DNA of 64,000 nucleotides, taken from Stichopus chloronotus. Taxonomy: Eukaryota; Echinodermata; Holothuroidea; Aspidochirotida; Stichopodidae. Location: assembly GCA_021234535.1 (NCBI GenBank), contig CM037843.1, positions 33,667,200 through 33,731,199 on the forward strand. The letters run 5' to 3'. Positions within the stretch are counted from its first letter, which is position 1, and each line of letters starts with the position of its first letter. The notes beneath the pieces were generated by a model. It did not search any database. It worked only from the letters and a program-made list of their open reading frames with translations, and had not been told where the DNA came from. The translations under genes were made by a program, and so were the position numbers. Of this stretch, positions 28,501 through 36,213 are shown in pieces.

Positions 28501-30715
28501 CTAATGGTCATGAAAAAGTTAGGAAAATTATTTCAAGGGCCTGTGGATAAGACCGGTGAATAAAAATGAATGTTACTTGCTAGAATGAGGATTATCCTTT
28601 ATAATTGGCAGTCAGACCCCTCCACCTTTTCAAACAGAATCTGCAGATTAATCATTCCAACATTGAGATTTGATTCACTGCTTTGCTCATACAGTCTGTG
28701 GTGTGTAGGTATTGTATGATTAGATGTGTTAATTTGTGATGTTTGTTCAGTATATCTAATGACTATTCCTCTTTTCACCAACACTCCCTTTTGACAATCA
28801 TATACACTTGAATCTCAGCCGGTAGTTACAGGCCTTCGGTCAAGCAGAGGGACAAGGACGTCAAGGCCATCAACAAACGATTTTCACGTGTTGAATCCCA
28901 CGTCGTGACCCTCGCGAGGAGTGTCGCGAGTCTATCCGCGGAACTGAGGTCGCATACCTCATTGGTAGAGGAGGTCGAAAACATCCGGGAAGAGCTTGAT
29001 CTTGTTAGGGACAATCAGAGGATGGTCCATGAGAGTGCTTTGTCACCGTCTTCCTTCAAGATGTCCGTACCCTTGGCGACCAATCCTGACAGCCTCAAAA
29101 AGTTGACAAAGTGAGTGTCTCTTCATACAAAAATCCCACTAATGTATTATTTTGCTTCTACTTAATCACACAAATGCCCCTTCACAGTTCCATGAAATGA
29201 GGAACACAGAATGATAAACCATACAGCATGAATTGTTCCAAATCGTGGTAGTGTAGAAAGGATCACTGCAAAATGACGATATGAAGTGATAACATACAAA
29301 GAGGATATTATGTTATAATAATACGCAAAAGATGGTATAACACAATTCGCATCACACAACTGACCTTGCACTATAACATGTTGCAATAATGATATTGCAC
29401 TATGGAACTGTAGCTTTTGTTACGCCTTTAAATTTTTAGAATAATGTCACAGAAATGGTAACACAGCTTGAATAAATGAGTTTTCAAAGTGAGAGAATAC
29501 AAATGACACTACACTTTGATGTGTCATTATAATTAATGCTGTTGCTAATACGAAAAAGACAAAAAATGGCTTCAATTTATTGAAGCAAGCTGATCATTAT
29601 CTCTTCAACTGTTTGTTCTGGATCAAAATACAAACAAAGAAGAGGAAATTGCGACTATTTGTAATGTTTACCAATGCAGGTTGCAAGGAAAATGCTGATG
29701 TGTTGTTTTATTAAATAAATCAGATGTCTGTTAATGAATTGTAACTTAATTATAACTCATTTACAGTATTCGCCTTCATGCAATTAACGTATTTTTTTAC
29801 TTTCCAGATTTTTTGGTGAAGAACCCCCACTTTTGACGCTCTTCCTGACTGAGTTAGGTTATGATGTGAGTAAATCATAATGTGCTGTCATCAAACTGTA
29901 ACACAAATAAGAAAGTCTAAGATCAAAGGAAAACTTGACATGTGATCAGCATTCTTGTCTCACTGATTTTTGTCCAGAGATTTCAGTAAAGTTGTTCAAA
30001 TTTGTATCCAGTCATGCCATGGTAGTACTGTAAGCCACAAGAATTGATTACTCACTCACTCACTCACTCATGGAAGATGAGATGCAGAGTATTCTGAATG
30101 GAGAAAAGGACACTGCTGGAAATATGAAAAATAAGTTCGGTAAATGAAGAAAGGTGGCTGGCTGAAGGTGTTTATTGTGGAAATCATCTCGGACACTTGG
30201 TCTTCGAAAACAGTGAAATCGGAGCGCATCAATTTTGTTTTCATCAGATTCCATGGTTAGAACTTCATGCTTATGTTACCTTCGTAGGAGGATAGGTATC
30301 TTTGTAAACCAGGAAATTTCACATAATAAACTGGAAGAAGTTTCCCAGCTTTAAACAAAATGTAAGTTGTCAGTAGTTGAAACTCTTTTAAACTATATTA
30401 TCTCCATCATTCTGCACAGTTAAGTCTCCCGAGAGTCCTTTTTTCATGTTTCTTCATGGTCACCTCATCCAATTGTCACCCCTTTCCCACCCCAAAAGAA
30501 CAAGAGAGAAAAAAAACGATAGAATTTAATGTGACTTGTACTGACTGCATGTTTCTTTCGTTGTTACTTGTACATAGAAATATGCCACAGTGTTTGAGAA
30601 GGCAGGCGTTGGTCTTCAGGAGCTGCCGTACCTATCGGAAGAACAACTGGAGAAGCTTGGAATACCTCTAGGTCCTCGAACAAGAATTTTGCAGGAATCT
30701 CAGCTCATGGTCTGA
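1390..30715 (+). CDS. CH (navigator-type) + coiled-coil + SAM domain protein, 16 coding exons
   Basis: Sixteen exons join to 3210 nt (1069 codons plus stop) with every junction in phase. Residues about 63-166 form a CH domain most like neuron navigators (NAV/UNC-53): EFTEWVNNIL at the start, NEKVGGI and VENIHLCLRFI in the middle, EIADGNLRVGLLLITRL at the end. Residues 167-785 are a low-complexity Ser/Pro/Gln-rich linker with a PPPP run and a strongly basic stretch (about 704-785). Coiled coils are likely at about 850-876 and 915-975. A SAM domain fills about 1005-1067 and the protein stops two residues later. Navigators have CH plus AAA+ ATPase and no SAM, so this is not a plain NAV orthologue; no gene symbol is given. 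An actin- or microtubule-linked adaptor role is inferred from CH, basic linker, coiled coil and SAM. The first exon is the least certain part. Confidence 0.8.
1576..3908. other. intron 1 (proximal part), no gene seen
   Basis: AT-rich, with repeated short TACAGTA/TACTGTA words. Short open frames here (such as 3054-3251) have neither domain similarity nor plausible splice context. Nothing further could be supported. Confidence 0.4.
3913..4223 (+). mobile_element. TTAA-flanked MITE, family C, copy 1
   Basis: About 311 bp bounded by TTAA at 3909-3912 and 4224-4227. The right end is TATTTCCCT; the left end (GGGCACCAATG) is diverged. The interior closely matches the copies at 39291-39634 (same strand) and 32404-32754 (opposite strand), for example CATGTGATGAGTAATGGAA and GTTTGGGTGAACAAA. 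It is non-coding. TTAA duplications fit piggyBac- or Sola3-type transposases, but the terminal bases do not settle which. Confidence 0.75.
4972..5086 (+). CDS. CH-SAM gene, exon 2 (CH domain, first third)
   Basis: Acceptor ..ctttcaaaag|GAATTC; donor GTTCTAT|gtaagt. It encodes EFTEWVNNILKRNKHRP, then ITDLKKSLSDGITLVNLLEVL. The Trp, the DL..(D)G.LV..L pattern and the length match the first helices of navigator CH domains. It ends in phase 1, and the split codon is completed by exon 3 to give ..EVLFNEKVGG. Confidence 0.9.
5641..6000. other. GC-richer island inside intron 2
   Basis: This 360-base stretch is visibly richer in G/C and CpG than the intron around it (for example AAACGCCGATCAATGGGATC near 5779). 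No open frame or splice pair of interest was found. It could be a young repeat or a regulatory segment; the sequence does not say which. Confidence 0.3.
6680..6849. repeat. long near-perfect inverted repeat (hairpin, ~75-nt arms)
   Basis: The arms are 6680-6752 and 6773-6849, separated by about 20 nt. Reading the right arm as its reverse complement, both begin ATTCATGAGTA and share TTTTATGCC, TCCCTAGCTT, GGAATGTT, TTTGGTTG and TATCAATGT in order, with only scattered mismatches and a few 1-nt gaps. It lies in intron 2 on the sense strand of the CH-SAM gene, so the transcript could fold into a roughly 170-nt hairpin. It could be a foldback MITE or a source of small RNA. Confidence 0.9.
8013..9166 (+). 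mobile_element. TTAA-flanked MITE, family A, copy 1 (interrupted)
   Basis: The outer element is homologous along its length to 40856-41408 and starts after TTAA at 8009-8012. The right target site has decayed to TCAA (9167-9170). Shared stretches include TATTGGGTGCATTAG, AGTGTCTCACAGCTG, GTTAATCCTTTGTTTA and TCCACGTCATCTGTTTTGCA. It is split by a second MITE at 8337-8947. Removing that insert and its extra TTAA leaves about 539 bp, close to the 553 bp of the intact copy. Confidence 0.85.
8337..8947. mobile_element. TTAA-flanked MITE, family B, nested inside family A
   Basis: About 611 bp with inverted ends GGGGAAATCAGG / CCTGATTTCCCC, flanked by TTAA at 8333-8336 and 8948-8951. The host element's uninterrupted version at 41190-41200 (CAGTAATTAAGTGGCAAA) provides the empty site. 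No transposase frame is present. Confidence 0.88.
9171..10200. other. intron 2 segment, nothing recognised
   Basis: AT-rich intron with small unrelated open frames in three phases. No domain, splice-supported exon or clear repeat was seen between the family A MITE and the AGGTCA array. Confidence 0.4.
10205..10990 (+). repeat. ~140-bp degenerate tandem array with AGGTCA half-sites (array 1)
   Basis: At least six diverged units, spaced about 133-153 bp, each carry the core 'GAGTAGATGAT(C)..CTATT..TTTT' followed by (A)AAGGTCA and (G)AGGTCA words, then 'ACCTTGTA' and 'ATATCTC'. Core positions are about 10217, 10370, 10505, 10641, 10783 and 10922. The first contains an exact AGGTCAAAGGTCA (10217-10229). 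The same family recurs at about 20000 and 24150. Confidence 0.85.
12419..12544 (+). CDS. CH-SAM gene, exon 3 (CH domain, middle)
   Basis: Acceptor ctcaccggcag|TCAACGAG; donor CTCAGG|gtaagt. It encodes (F)NEKVGGIQTRPIIRAQRV, then ENIHLCLRFIQGRRIDIQDVDSQ. The NEKV..I, .ENI..CL.F and I.IQ motifs are those of the navigator CH domain. Phase 1 in and phase 1 out. Confidence 0.92.
13062..13089. repeat. A-run followed by G-run
   Basis: Some 16-17 A followed by a G-rich run. It is a simple low-complexity site in intron 3 and makes the overlapping lysine-rich frames meaningless. Confidence 0.8.
14189..14259 (+). CDS. CH-SAM gene, exon 4 (CH domain, end)
   Basis: Acceptor gtctctcgcag|AAATCGCAG; donor TCAAAG|gtgcag. 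With the carried G it reads EIADGNLRVGLLLITRLRKR then FDSK. This matches the closing 'EI.NGNL...L.L...L' helix of navigator CH domains. It ends in phase 0. The donor is non-optimal (gtgcag). Confidence 0.88.
14986..15096 (+). CDS. CH-SAM gene, exon 5 (linker)
   Basis: Acceptor tctttctatgtag|CTCATT; donor AGCTTT|gtgagt. Thirty-seven codons in phase 0, beginning LIATSYDSQAINGSLHGG. It is Ser/Gly/Asn-rich, with no recognised domain. Confidence 0.75.
15658..15843 (+). CDS. CH-SAM gene, exon 6 (linker)
   Basis: Acceptor gcaattacag|GTTTCG; donor GAAATTGTG|gtaact. Sixty-two codons in phase 0, beginning VSGISNTTQGMLPDLSNSL. Polar, probably disordered linker. Confidence 0.78.
16835..16972 (+). CDS. 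CH-SAM gene, exon 7 (linker)
   Basis: Acceptor ttcctcctctccag|TCTACC; donor TTTCAT|gtaggc. Forty-six codons in phase 0, starting STTHLDAERVLQHKGGDF. No recognised domain; the frame is open throughout and borders fit the neighbouring exons. Confidence 0.75.
17814..17924 (+). CDS. CH-SAM gene, exon 8 (proline-rich linker)
   Basis: Acceptor cataatttttag|GTGAAC; donor GACAACCAG|gtatta. Thirty-seven codons in phase 0: VNNSVTGPPPPSSVEERLKS, then LLEMPNPGGYTDPNDNQ. The PPPP run could bind an SH3-, EVH1- or profilin-type partner (inference). A hAT MITE begins 22 bases into the following intron. Confidence 0.8.
17947..18480. mobile_element. hAT-type MITE (534 bp) with 8-bp target duplication
   Basis: The left end is TAGGGTTGCCAACCT and the reverse complement of the right end is CAGGGATTGTCAATCT. 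The flanking octamers are CTCTAGCT (17939-17946) and CTCTAGTT (18481-18488), a 7/8 match as expected for hAT insertions. The right end also carries the GGGGCCACATTGCC-like subterminal segment familiar from Charlie-type hAT elements. No transposase frame. Confidence 0.82.
18511..18765 (+). other. orphan exon-like open frame, 255 nt, wrong phase for its neighbours
   Basis: Acceptor tattttcacag|CC and donor AATTAC|gtaggg frame a 255-nt interval open in one frame (..YRKSTSLKRSIVQNLG.. to ..SETVDKGFCEEI). It is a multiple of three, but its open frame is phase 2 on both sides. The flanking exons 8 and 9 meet in phase 0, and phase 0 through this interval meets a TAG. It could be an alternative or poison exon, a leftover exon of another transcript, or chance. 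It sits directly beside the hAT insertion. Confidence 0.3.
19165..19326 (+). CDS. CH-SAM gene, exon 9 (acidic linker)
   Basis: Acceptor tttctgatcag|GATGAAGG; donor GGTTATGTG|gtaagc. Fifty-four codons in phase 0, starting DEGEILELPPPDSSVFLGEE. It is strongly acidic (DNFDDYPKDWD near the end), in contrast with the basic exon 12. Confidence 0.82.
19860..20290 (+). repeat. AGGTCA-type repeat array (array 2) with (GT)n
   Basis: A (GT)n tract at about 19918-19942 is followed by two ~154-bp units. Each has 'GGGGAAAGTCAGATGAAA / GTGGAAAGTCAGATGAAA', 'GTATGTAGGTTTGCCATATTG' split by small changes, 'CCTAT(C/T)', and GGAGGTCAAA(G/C)GTCA (20057-20071 and about 20213-20227). The first unit contains an exact AGGTCAAAGGTCA (20059-20071). 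Same family as arrays 1 and 3. Confidence 0.8.
20291..21840. other. intron 9 segment without recognised gene
   Basis: Open frames of 60-96 codons occur at 21057-21396 on the + strand, but they overlap each other and show no domain. The stretch 20750-21420 is somewhat richer in CpG than its surroundings. Nothing else could be supported. Confidence 0.35.
21860..22126 (+). repeat. dispersed repeat, family D, copy 1
   Basis: Shares long blocks with 34045-34345: CTATGGAAGTGGTT, GTTTGGGGTCCAATGTC, ATGTTACAAAA, ATGGGC/TCATATGGGCTATTGTA, GCAAAATGCTCCTTTT and ATCTGTGCAAGGAAC. Copy 1 lacks about 45 bases present in copy 2. The terminal motif 'GTGCAAGGAACCA.A..CC.TTGGGCT' also occurs alone at 21775-21803. 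The element class is not evident. Confidence 0.75.
22307..22488 (+). CDS. CH-SAM gene, exon 10 (linker)
   Basis: Acceptor tccacttttcag|CCTTCC; donor AGTAACAG|gtaaca. It starts in phase 0 (PSHATEKREGPRAQVMLERS) and ends in phase 2; the split Arg codon is completed by exon 11. Ser/Pro-rich. Confidence 0.8.
22796..23035 (+). pseudogene. 79-codon open frame with zinc-finger-like spacing, no start codon
   Basis: Open between a TGA at 22793 and a TAA at 23033. It contains FTCLVSRKGNLRSDLSRHAK, recalling the second half of a C2H2 finger (GNLRS.L.RH..T), and a later Cys cluster CDCYICNSVWCPC. It has no ATG at a sensible place and no splice context. It may be a fragment of a transposon-borne or retrocopied zinc-finger protein. 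Local GC is higher than the intron around it. Origin unresolved. Confidence 0.25.
24050..24540 (+). repeat. AGGTCA-type repeat array (array 3)
   Basis: About three diverged units with ~147-150 bp spacing. Each has 'ATCT(C/T)..GAAGGGTAACCTTG..TGATCTCA', 'GAGTAGATG', 'CTATTGCTTTTGGT' and GGTCAAAGGTC (24158-24168, 24303-24313, with a degenerate unit near 24455). Same family as arrays 1 and 2; all three arrays are in introns of the CH-SAM gene. Confidence 0.82.
24647..24749 (+). CDS. CH-SAM gene, exon 11 (linker)
   Basis: Acceptor ttatccaacag|ATCTCG; donor GGACATGAG|gtatgt. It completes the Arg codon and reads SRSQPLPQYLNRSGSMAG..., ending in phase 0. Confidence 0.82.
25421..26285 (+). CDS. CH-SAM gene, exon 12 (large Ser/Pro/basic exon)
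   Basis: Acceptor tcaccaaacag|GGTGTC; donor CTCAGAG|gtgtgt. 865 nt, 288 codons plus one base. The first two thirds are Ser/Gln/Pro-rich (SSPHSSGYDSRGQVSPSMSR). From about residue 704 the sequence is very basic (KKTRSLSTDHGR; RRSREMSRNKRNVDKRSNPR; KRTGVKSKRRNNKGNKQ), suitable for binding microtubules or nucleic acid, though this is inference. PPQSPP could be an SH3 site. The antisense frames overlapping it are shadows. Confidence 0.9.
27114..27479 (+). CDS. CH-SAM gene, exon 13 (acidic, coiled coil start)
   Basis: Acceptor ccttttctcaacag|CCCTCC; donor GTTAAAC|gtaagt. It begins ALPSLPLHRVQERPEDFDSD, is acidic early on, then shows heptad-like IDTIREQLTSLENMYKEMLK. Phase 1 in, phase 1 out. Confidence 0.85.
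27622..27690. repeat. short hairpin (27-nt arms) plus a third copy of the arm
   Basis: The arms 27622-27648 (GGTAGGATGTACATATCCGT...) and 27664-27690 are near-perfect reverse complements around a 15-nt loop. A further ACAGGACGGATAT copy lies at about 27804-27816. It lies in intron 13 and is probably the remains of a small foldback element. Confidence 0.75.
28819..29110 (+). CDS. CH-SAM gene, exon 14 (coiled coil)
   Basis: Acceptor ttgaatctcag|CCGGTA; donor GACAAA|gtgagt. It encodes PGSYRPSVKQRDKDVKAINK, then a predicted coiled coil through RVESHVVTLARSVASLSAEL and EEVENIREELDLVRDNQ. GC content, especially CpG, is clearly higher than in flanking introns, as is usual for an exon. Phase 1 in, phase 2 out. 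Confidence 0.88.
29808..29865 (+). CDS. CH-SAM gene, exon 15 (SAM domain, N-terminal part)
   Basis: Acceptor ttttactttccag|ATTTTT; donor TATGAT|gtgagt. It encodes KFFGEEPPLLTLFLTELGYD, the first helix of a SAM domain. Fifty-eight nt, phase 2 in, phase 0 out. Confidence 0.85.
30578..30715 (+). CDS. CH-SAM gene, exon 16 (SAM domain, C-terminal part, stop)
   Basis: Acceptor cttgtacatag|AAATAT. It reads KYATVFEKAGVGLQELPYLS, then EEQLEKLGIPLGPRTRILQE, SQLMV and TGA at 30713-30715. 'L.EEQL..LGI.LGPR..IL' is the classic SAM helix 4-5 signature, so the domain assignment is firm. The stop immediately after the domain defines the C-terminus. Confidence 0.92.
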   Translation, partial: KYATVFEKAGVGLQELPYLSEEQLEKLGIPLGPRTRILQESQLMV

Positions 30716-31970
30716 ATGCTGCATCGATCATGCATATGAATCACCTGAATGGACAGAGAAATTAATTTAAATCAAATGGAATGTTATTTTGTTATGACTC
30801 TGCTTGGTTTGCAAAGCTTGTATCATATTTTACAGACACATCTGAAGTGATCTGCGACATTACTTTCATCCTTAAATCACCATCATGAAATACTAGCTAC
30901 AAAATTTGTTATTCTTTGTATAAATTTGCAAGTTCTACCTTTTTTCTACTTTTAACTCCAACAAAATACTCAAAAATGCGTTTTTAAAATAATGTCTGCT
31001 TTCTTGCAAAGCCAAAAGTAGGAAGAAACAGAATATAAAGAATCATGACGGAGATATCCTGTAGTAGAAATTTGTACCGTCAAGGGATAGAAAATTTGTC
31101 TCGTGGAATTATACTGAGAAGAAAGCTGGTTGTAGAAGGAATACCCACTTCTATTTGTCACCGATATGGAATATTCTGACTCCTACCTATAAAAGGACGA
31201 TCCACATCCCAAATGTTAATCTTCTGAAAGAACCTGAAATCTTGTCATGAAATCTTGTCATGAAATATAACTTTTGAATTTTACATCCAACAGAAGGGAA
31301 CTTTAATAGAGCAAACAGATTTTATGTAGTAGATGCTCACACATAGCAAAGTTCATATGTTTTATATGGCCCTGACTGTAAAGTGAGACACTAGTATTCC
31401 TGCAGAGGTTATAGAGTCCGCAGTGCAGATTGCTTTAGTCATCAACTTTTGATGAGCAGTTTTAGGGAACTTCTGGACATATGCAAAATTAACATCACAC
31501 AGGTTTGCTTCTGGTTCACCATTGATGCCAAGGAGGTATAGCTATCAATATTTGAGCCTCCAATCATAACTATTCCCCAAAATAACATGGGATATCCTAT
31601 TAAGTTTAAACAATTCATTGCCAACAGGCATCCCTGCCTAGAGGTTACTCCAGTTATACATACCAAATTACAGTATTTTTTGTGACCCTTTGTTTCATCC
31701 ATGACTTCAGGTCTGTCTTTTTCATTTGTCTCCTGAAGTGTCTTTCTCTCTCTGTTGTTCTTTGGAACACATGATTTCTGCCTTACCAACAATTTGAAAA
31801 AGAAAGAATTCTAAAAGAACATACAAAATGTTCGCTCACACAGGGCTGGTGTTATTTCTTAAAGTAGTTTGCAAAGTTGGCCAAAAGTTGACCAAAGGTG
31901 CTAATGTACTGATAATTGGAATTTTTGCACAAAAGACTGGCAAATAAATGTCCACAGTGTAATAAGCATT
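30716..31970 (+). other. likely 3' UTR of the CH-SAM gene
   Basis: AT-rich sequence after the stop, with no exon-like frame. The first AATAAA hexamer after the stop is at 31943-31948, which would put cleavage near 31960-31975. A 13-base duplication (TGAAATCTTGTCA, about 31236) is the only local repeat seen. The true end needs transcript data. Confidence 0.35.
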
Positions 31971-32403
31971 GTATTACTTAAAAGAAACTATATCCTAATG
32001 ATGGTGTCTGTAAAGCTGTCAATTCTTCAAGTAGTTTCCACTCAATCTGCTAGGACCGATATCAATGTAACATATGTACAGGCTGCATAGTCAGGTAAGT
32101 GCTAAAGTGGCTAGTCTAGCATAAGATAGAAGATTTAATTCATTGTAAGTGGTCACTTGCCACCCATAAGCAGATATTTATTTAGATACTTTTACTTTGT
32201 AATGTTATTTGCTTTATATTACATGCAGACAGATTTGTTTGTAAATTTTGAACTTTTAATTATTTGTGCAGACTTTTGTAATGTTTTGTATATTGTTTGT
32301 ACGAAAAACAACTTGTCCATATTCTCCTTAAAAATATTTGGTGCCAGAAATATTTGGACAATAAAAGCCTTGCCGCAAAGCACCTTGAGCCGCTTGCACT
32401 TAA

Positions 32404-32754
32404 AGGGAAATATGGCATTTGTCTCACAGGAAACAATCATATTTTGAAAACCAATGTTTGTGGACATAGAACAATAGCCGGTTAAAAATAAGAAAGGGGA
32501 GTGCCCTTTCTTTTCAAGAAATAAGGCCCTCACCAATAGAAATTTAGTTATTTGTTGCCAAAAAATAATTTGTTCACCCAACTTTTCCCAAATTTAAATG
32601 GTGCATCTTCCGTTACGCTTCAAATGCATAACTGTTTGTAGAGGTGAACCTTGTACAGATGTTTACTGATAAGACTGCATGATTAAAGAATCAGTGAAAT
32701 TATTATTTTTTTTTGGTTTGCCATCTTGGTGTATTCTAAATGCCATATTACCCT
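32404..32754 (-). mobile_element. TTAA-flanked MITE, family C, copy 2 (reverse orientation)
   Basis: Bounded by TTAA at 32400-32403 and 32755-32758. Its ends AGGGAAATATGGC / CATATTACCCT and its interior are the reverse complement of the copy at 39291-39634 (for example CCAATGTTTGTGGAC and CACCCAA.CTTTT). 351 bp, non-coding. Confidence 0.85.
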
Positions 32755-32759
32755 TTAAT

Positions 32760-34040
32760 GTCAAAATCGATTCATGTACAGAAACAGACTAAAAATTTAA
32801 ATATTGATTTGCTTATCGTTATTGACTGCTTTAGCCTATCAGCTGAATACAGGGTATCATTTTGCATGCTATTTCACTTGGGTATGTTGTGCCAACTATA
32901 TGAATCACATATTTTTCTAATTTGAATGAAGAGTATTTCTATACCTTCTAGTGCTTCCAGAGGAGGTTGCACATCACATCTATTTTTCTGCTTCTTTTAC
33001 ATATTCTATGGTTTCAAGTATCATGGCTGCCAACACCATTTTTGTTCTATACAAACAGTATGTGTGTATCAAGTAAAATTTTACTGACTTTTCACATCGA
33101 TTTCTTGCATGCTCTGTGCCATTCTTCACACCAGCTAACCAGCACTTTCATTTTCACTGAATGAGAAACAAAGAAGAAAACATCCCACCGTGTAATTTTC
33201 TTTCTCTTTTAAGGCTGTGAAGGTGAAGGAGTTCTTTGTTTATTTGCATACTGTTGTAGTAGCAGTTCCTGCCGGGTGTGCAGTCATTATAGAACATGGC
33301 AGTACACTGGTTTTGAGCAACAGCCAACAAGTTTACCATACTCATCATGTTATATATTTACCTTCATTTTCTGTACCATAATAAATAATTATTTTATCAT
33401 GTGCATGTACTATTGATAAGGTACCCTACCTCAGGTATGTGATGTGTTAACTGCCTCGTCCCCGGTTCGTGTTTTTGCTTGTGTGAAAATGCAATTTATA
33501 TTAACAGAAAGCCTTTTTTACAAAATCCTCAGAACATTCCTTGCATGGTTTTATACTTCATTATCTTGTTGAGACTTATGTGTCTCACATCATAAGAGCA
33601 AATTGAAGTATTATTGAAGTAGGGGTTGTAATTGTGTGTGATTTCATAGCCATTGGTGGGTGTCTAAGATTAAGTGCTTCAACTCTATGACGTTTAATAC
33701 TCAAAAAAGCCATTGAGACTTACACAAGAAGCTGTTATTTCGAATTAGATGCAACTGAAAGTTTAATTTATCCTAACCCTATTAGACTCTGTCTGTTGTA
33801 ATAAGGGTTTTAATTCACAAAGGATGGGTACATTTCAGATGCCCTTCCACTTAGCATCTACTACTTAGTATCCAAGTATCCTTTATTTGCAACTGCGTAT
33901 GTGGTAATACCCCATGAAAAGGATTTCATAGAACAATTCTTTGGTGCCACAATTCTTTGTTGGCAAAGAACTGCTGTTTCAAAAATCAAATGACTTAGTA
34001 ATCCCTCTAGAATTAAGATAGACTGGTCTATGTATATGAC
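32760..34040. other. intergenic segment, nothing recognised
   Basis: AT-rich, with short unsupported frames on both strands. No exon, RNA gene or repeat boundary could be supported here. Confidence 0.4.
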
Positions 34041-34044
34041 TATT

Positions 34045-34345
34045 TATCATGTTGGTACTATGGAAGTGGTTTAATCGGGATGTTTGTGTTGTTTGGGGTC
34101 CAATGTCCAAAATGGGACATATTCGCCATTTGCTATATTCGTGAAAAATTTTTCTTCAACGGATTTCATGTTACAAAAATGGAAGGTCTGTCACATTAGC
34201 CTTAGAGTAACTGTGGGATGTTCTTGATATGAGGGTTCATAGTCAGAAATGGGTCATATGGGCTATTGTACAAAGTCATGCAAAATGCTCCTTTTCTTCG
34301 TAATGCACATTACATCTGTGCAAGGAACCACAGTGCCCTTGGGCT
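34045..34345 (+). repeat. dispersed repeat, family D, copy 2
   Basis: Homologous to 21860-22126 in the same orientation, with an extra ~45-base block (34180-34226). The shared core includes GTTTGGGGTCCAATGTC and GCAAAATGCTCCTTTT. No inverted ends or target duplication were evident. Confidence 0.75.
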
Positions 34346-34647
34346 CTTGTTAGTCGCCCATCAATGCACATTGTATTAGCTGACAGACCCATGCACCGGT
34401 TTGGTTATGAAAACTGGTAAAACCGGTTTCTCTCACAGAGTTGTTTTGTGAATGATAAGGATACAACATTGGGCTCAAATAAAAGATGAATAAGATTAAA
34501 AGGTGTGTTTTGTTTCACATTGATTGATCTCTTGAAAGTTTGTTTATTAATCCACATATTTCAAGATTATGCCAGTTTGAATATTACAGGTTTACATTGT
34601 TAGCCTAATTGTTTCAGTCTGCAAAAATGATCCAGCTGTAATCACCC

Positions 34648-34664
34648 CCCCCCCCCCCCCACAA
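34648..34664. repeat. C homopolymer
   Basis: A run of 16-17 C. It is a simple repeat, likely length-variable. Confidence 0.9.
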
Positions 34665-34838
34665 TCTCACCTTCATATCAGTTCCTTACTCATACTTTGA
34701 AAACAATTGGCTGATAGATGGTGAATGCTTTATTCTTCAGCAAGGTCATAAGTGAAACGTGCGCCTTCTTCAATCTAGGATAACAATATCTAAGCATCCG
34801 ATAACATGCACTCAGGTAGTTTCTACAAAACTCTAGCT

Positions 34839-35642
34839 CAGGGAGTGGTCCAAAACTGCTGCTAAAACCGGTAGAGATGCATCATGTTCCCAACCTGGCA
34901 ACCCCCTTTTGAACAGAAAACTTGAAGAGGATAAGAAAAAAATGTGTGGAGAAAAACAAAGAAGGCATTAACCTCATGAAAACTTGTGACAACTAATATT
35001 TTGTCCTCAAATCTTACACTCACAACATATGCATGATGTTAAGGTTCTCACATTTTTGGCATTTGCCTTGCCATAGATATGTCTGCATGCAAGTGTAGAA
35101 ATTCAGTAGTTTGCTCTATGAAAGCCTACTAGTGCCATGCAAATGAAAATTATGAATTTGTTGTTACAAATGGATAATTTTTAGTCAATAGTGATTTGTA
35201 ATAGATTAATTTGTAATAACAACTTATGAATTGCAAGAAATTAATAATTTGCAATAACAAACTTTGTAATAAGAAATTAATGATTTGTAGAAAGTTAACA
35301 ATTTGTTATTACAGATTAAATTATTAATTTATAGAAACGTAGTATTAACTTGTTCTAACAAATGAAATATTTGTAATAAATTAATACTTTGTAATAACAA
35401 ATTAACAACTTGTCATAAAAAATCTGAATTTATAATAAATTAAATAAATAACAAAATAAGAAACAGCTAAATGTAAAACTATAAATAGGAAAATAGACAC
35501 CTCTCTTGTTGCCGCCACTCGCCTGCGCGTGTTTCCTTTTTTCTGGAGTACAGATAATAGTCCGAGAGCAGAAGTAGAGGGCGGACGTGCAGCCCAAAAG
35601 TTGGAAAAATGGCCCTGAGATTGAAAAGATTGGTCACCCCTG
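34839..35642. mobile_element. probable hAT-type element (~804 bp) with AT-rich core
   Basis: The right end reads ..TTGGTCACCCCTG; its reverse complement CAGGGGTGACCAATCTTTT is a typical hAT end and resembles the right end at 18480. The best left partner is CAGGGAGTGGTCCAAAACT at 34839, with flanking octamers CTCTAGCT / CTTTTGCT (6/8). The interior at about 35140-35460 is a run of diverged 'TTTGTAATAACAAATTAAT' words. The left boundary is less sure than the right. Confidence 0.6.
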
Positions 35643-36156
35643 CTTTTGCTAGAAATATTACCTAGAACATCTGCTGTAGAGACAGGAAGACATGAAAGTA
35701 TCGTGGGAAACCCTACAAGAGTCTTTCCATGATATACCTTAGGCCGATGCTGTGTGCATCAATATGACAGGCCACCATTAGCTTCACGATTCAGATTTGG
35801 ATCTTAGATTTGGATCAAGGGTAGGCCTACAGAAGTTTAATGTAGCCCAAAATATTGTTGCAGTGCACGTAAGATGCGAGTTGGTAACCCAAAACTGACA
35901 TATAACACACACTTACTGTTAGATTACATGTAAATCTTTATGTATAGCGCCATCAGTTACTGTGGCAACGTTGAACTTTTCGGGTGGTTCTACTCGTGTG
36001 CACAGAGTCAAGTTAGGAAATTCTGTATGTAATTTGCTCTGTCTGCTAACCTGTGAATATTTCATTAAAACTCCTTTGTAGAGATTTACAAGGCTAACCT
36101 GCAGGTGTAAGACCATAAAGAGGATAACAATCACCGGCAAAGTACTGATTCGAGAG

Positions 36157-36213
36157 AGATGGAGGGAGAGGGAGAGAGTTGGTAGGAGAGGGAGGTGGAG
36201 AGAGAGAGAGACA
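36157..36213. repeat. GA-rich microsatellite
   Basis: Imperfect (GA)n/(GGGA)n tract of about 55 bases upstream of ERO1. Low complexity. Confidence 0.8.

Noticed and set aside
31442..31792. 116-codon - strand frame
   Set aside because: It lies in the likely 3' UTR of the CH-SAM gene, with no domain, no splice context and unremarkable composition.
33420..33440. CTACCTCA word matching a let-7 seed target
   Set aside because: It lies about 2.7 kb past the stop and beyond the first AATAAA, and an 8-mer is expected by chance.
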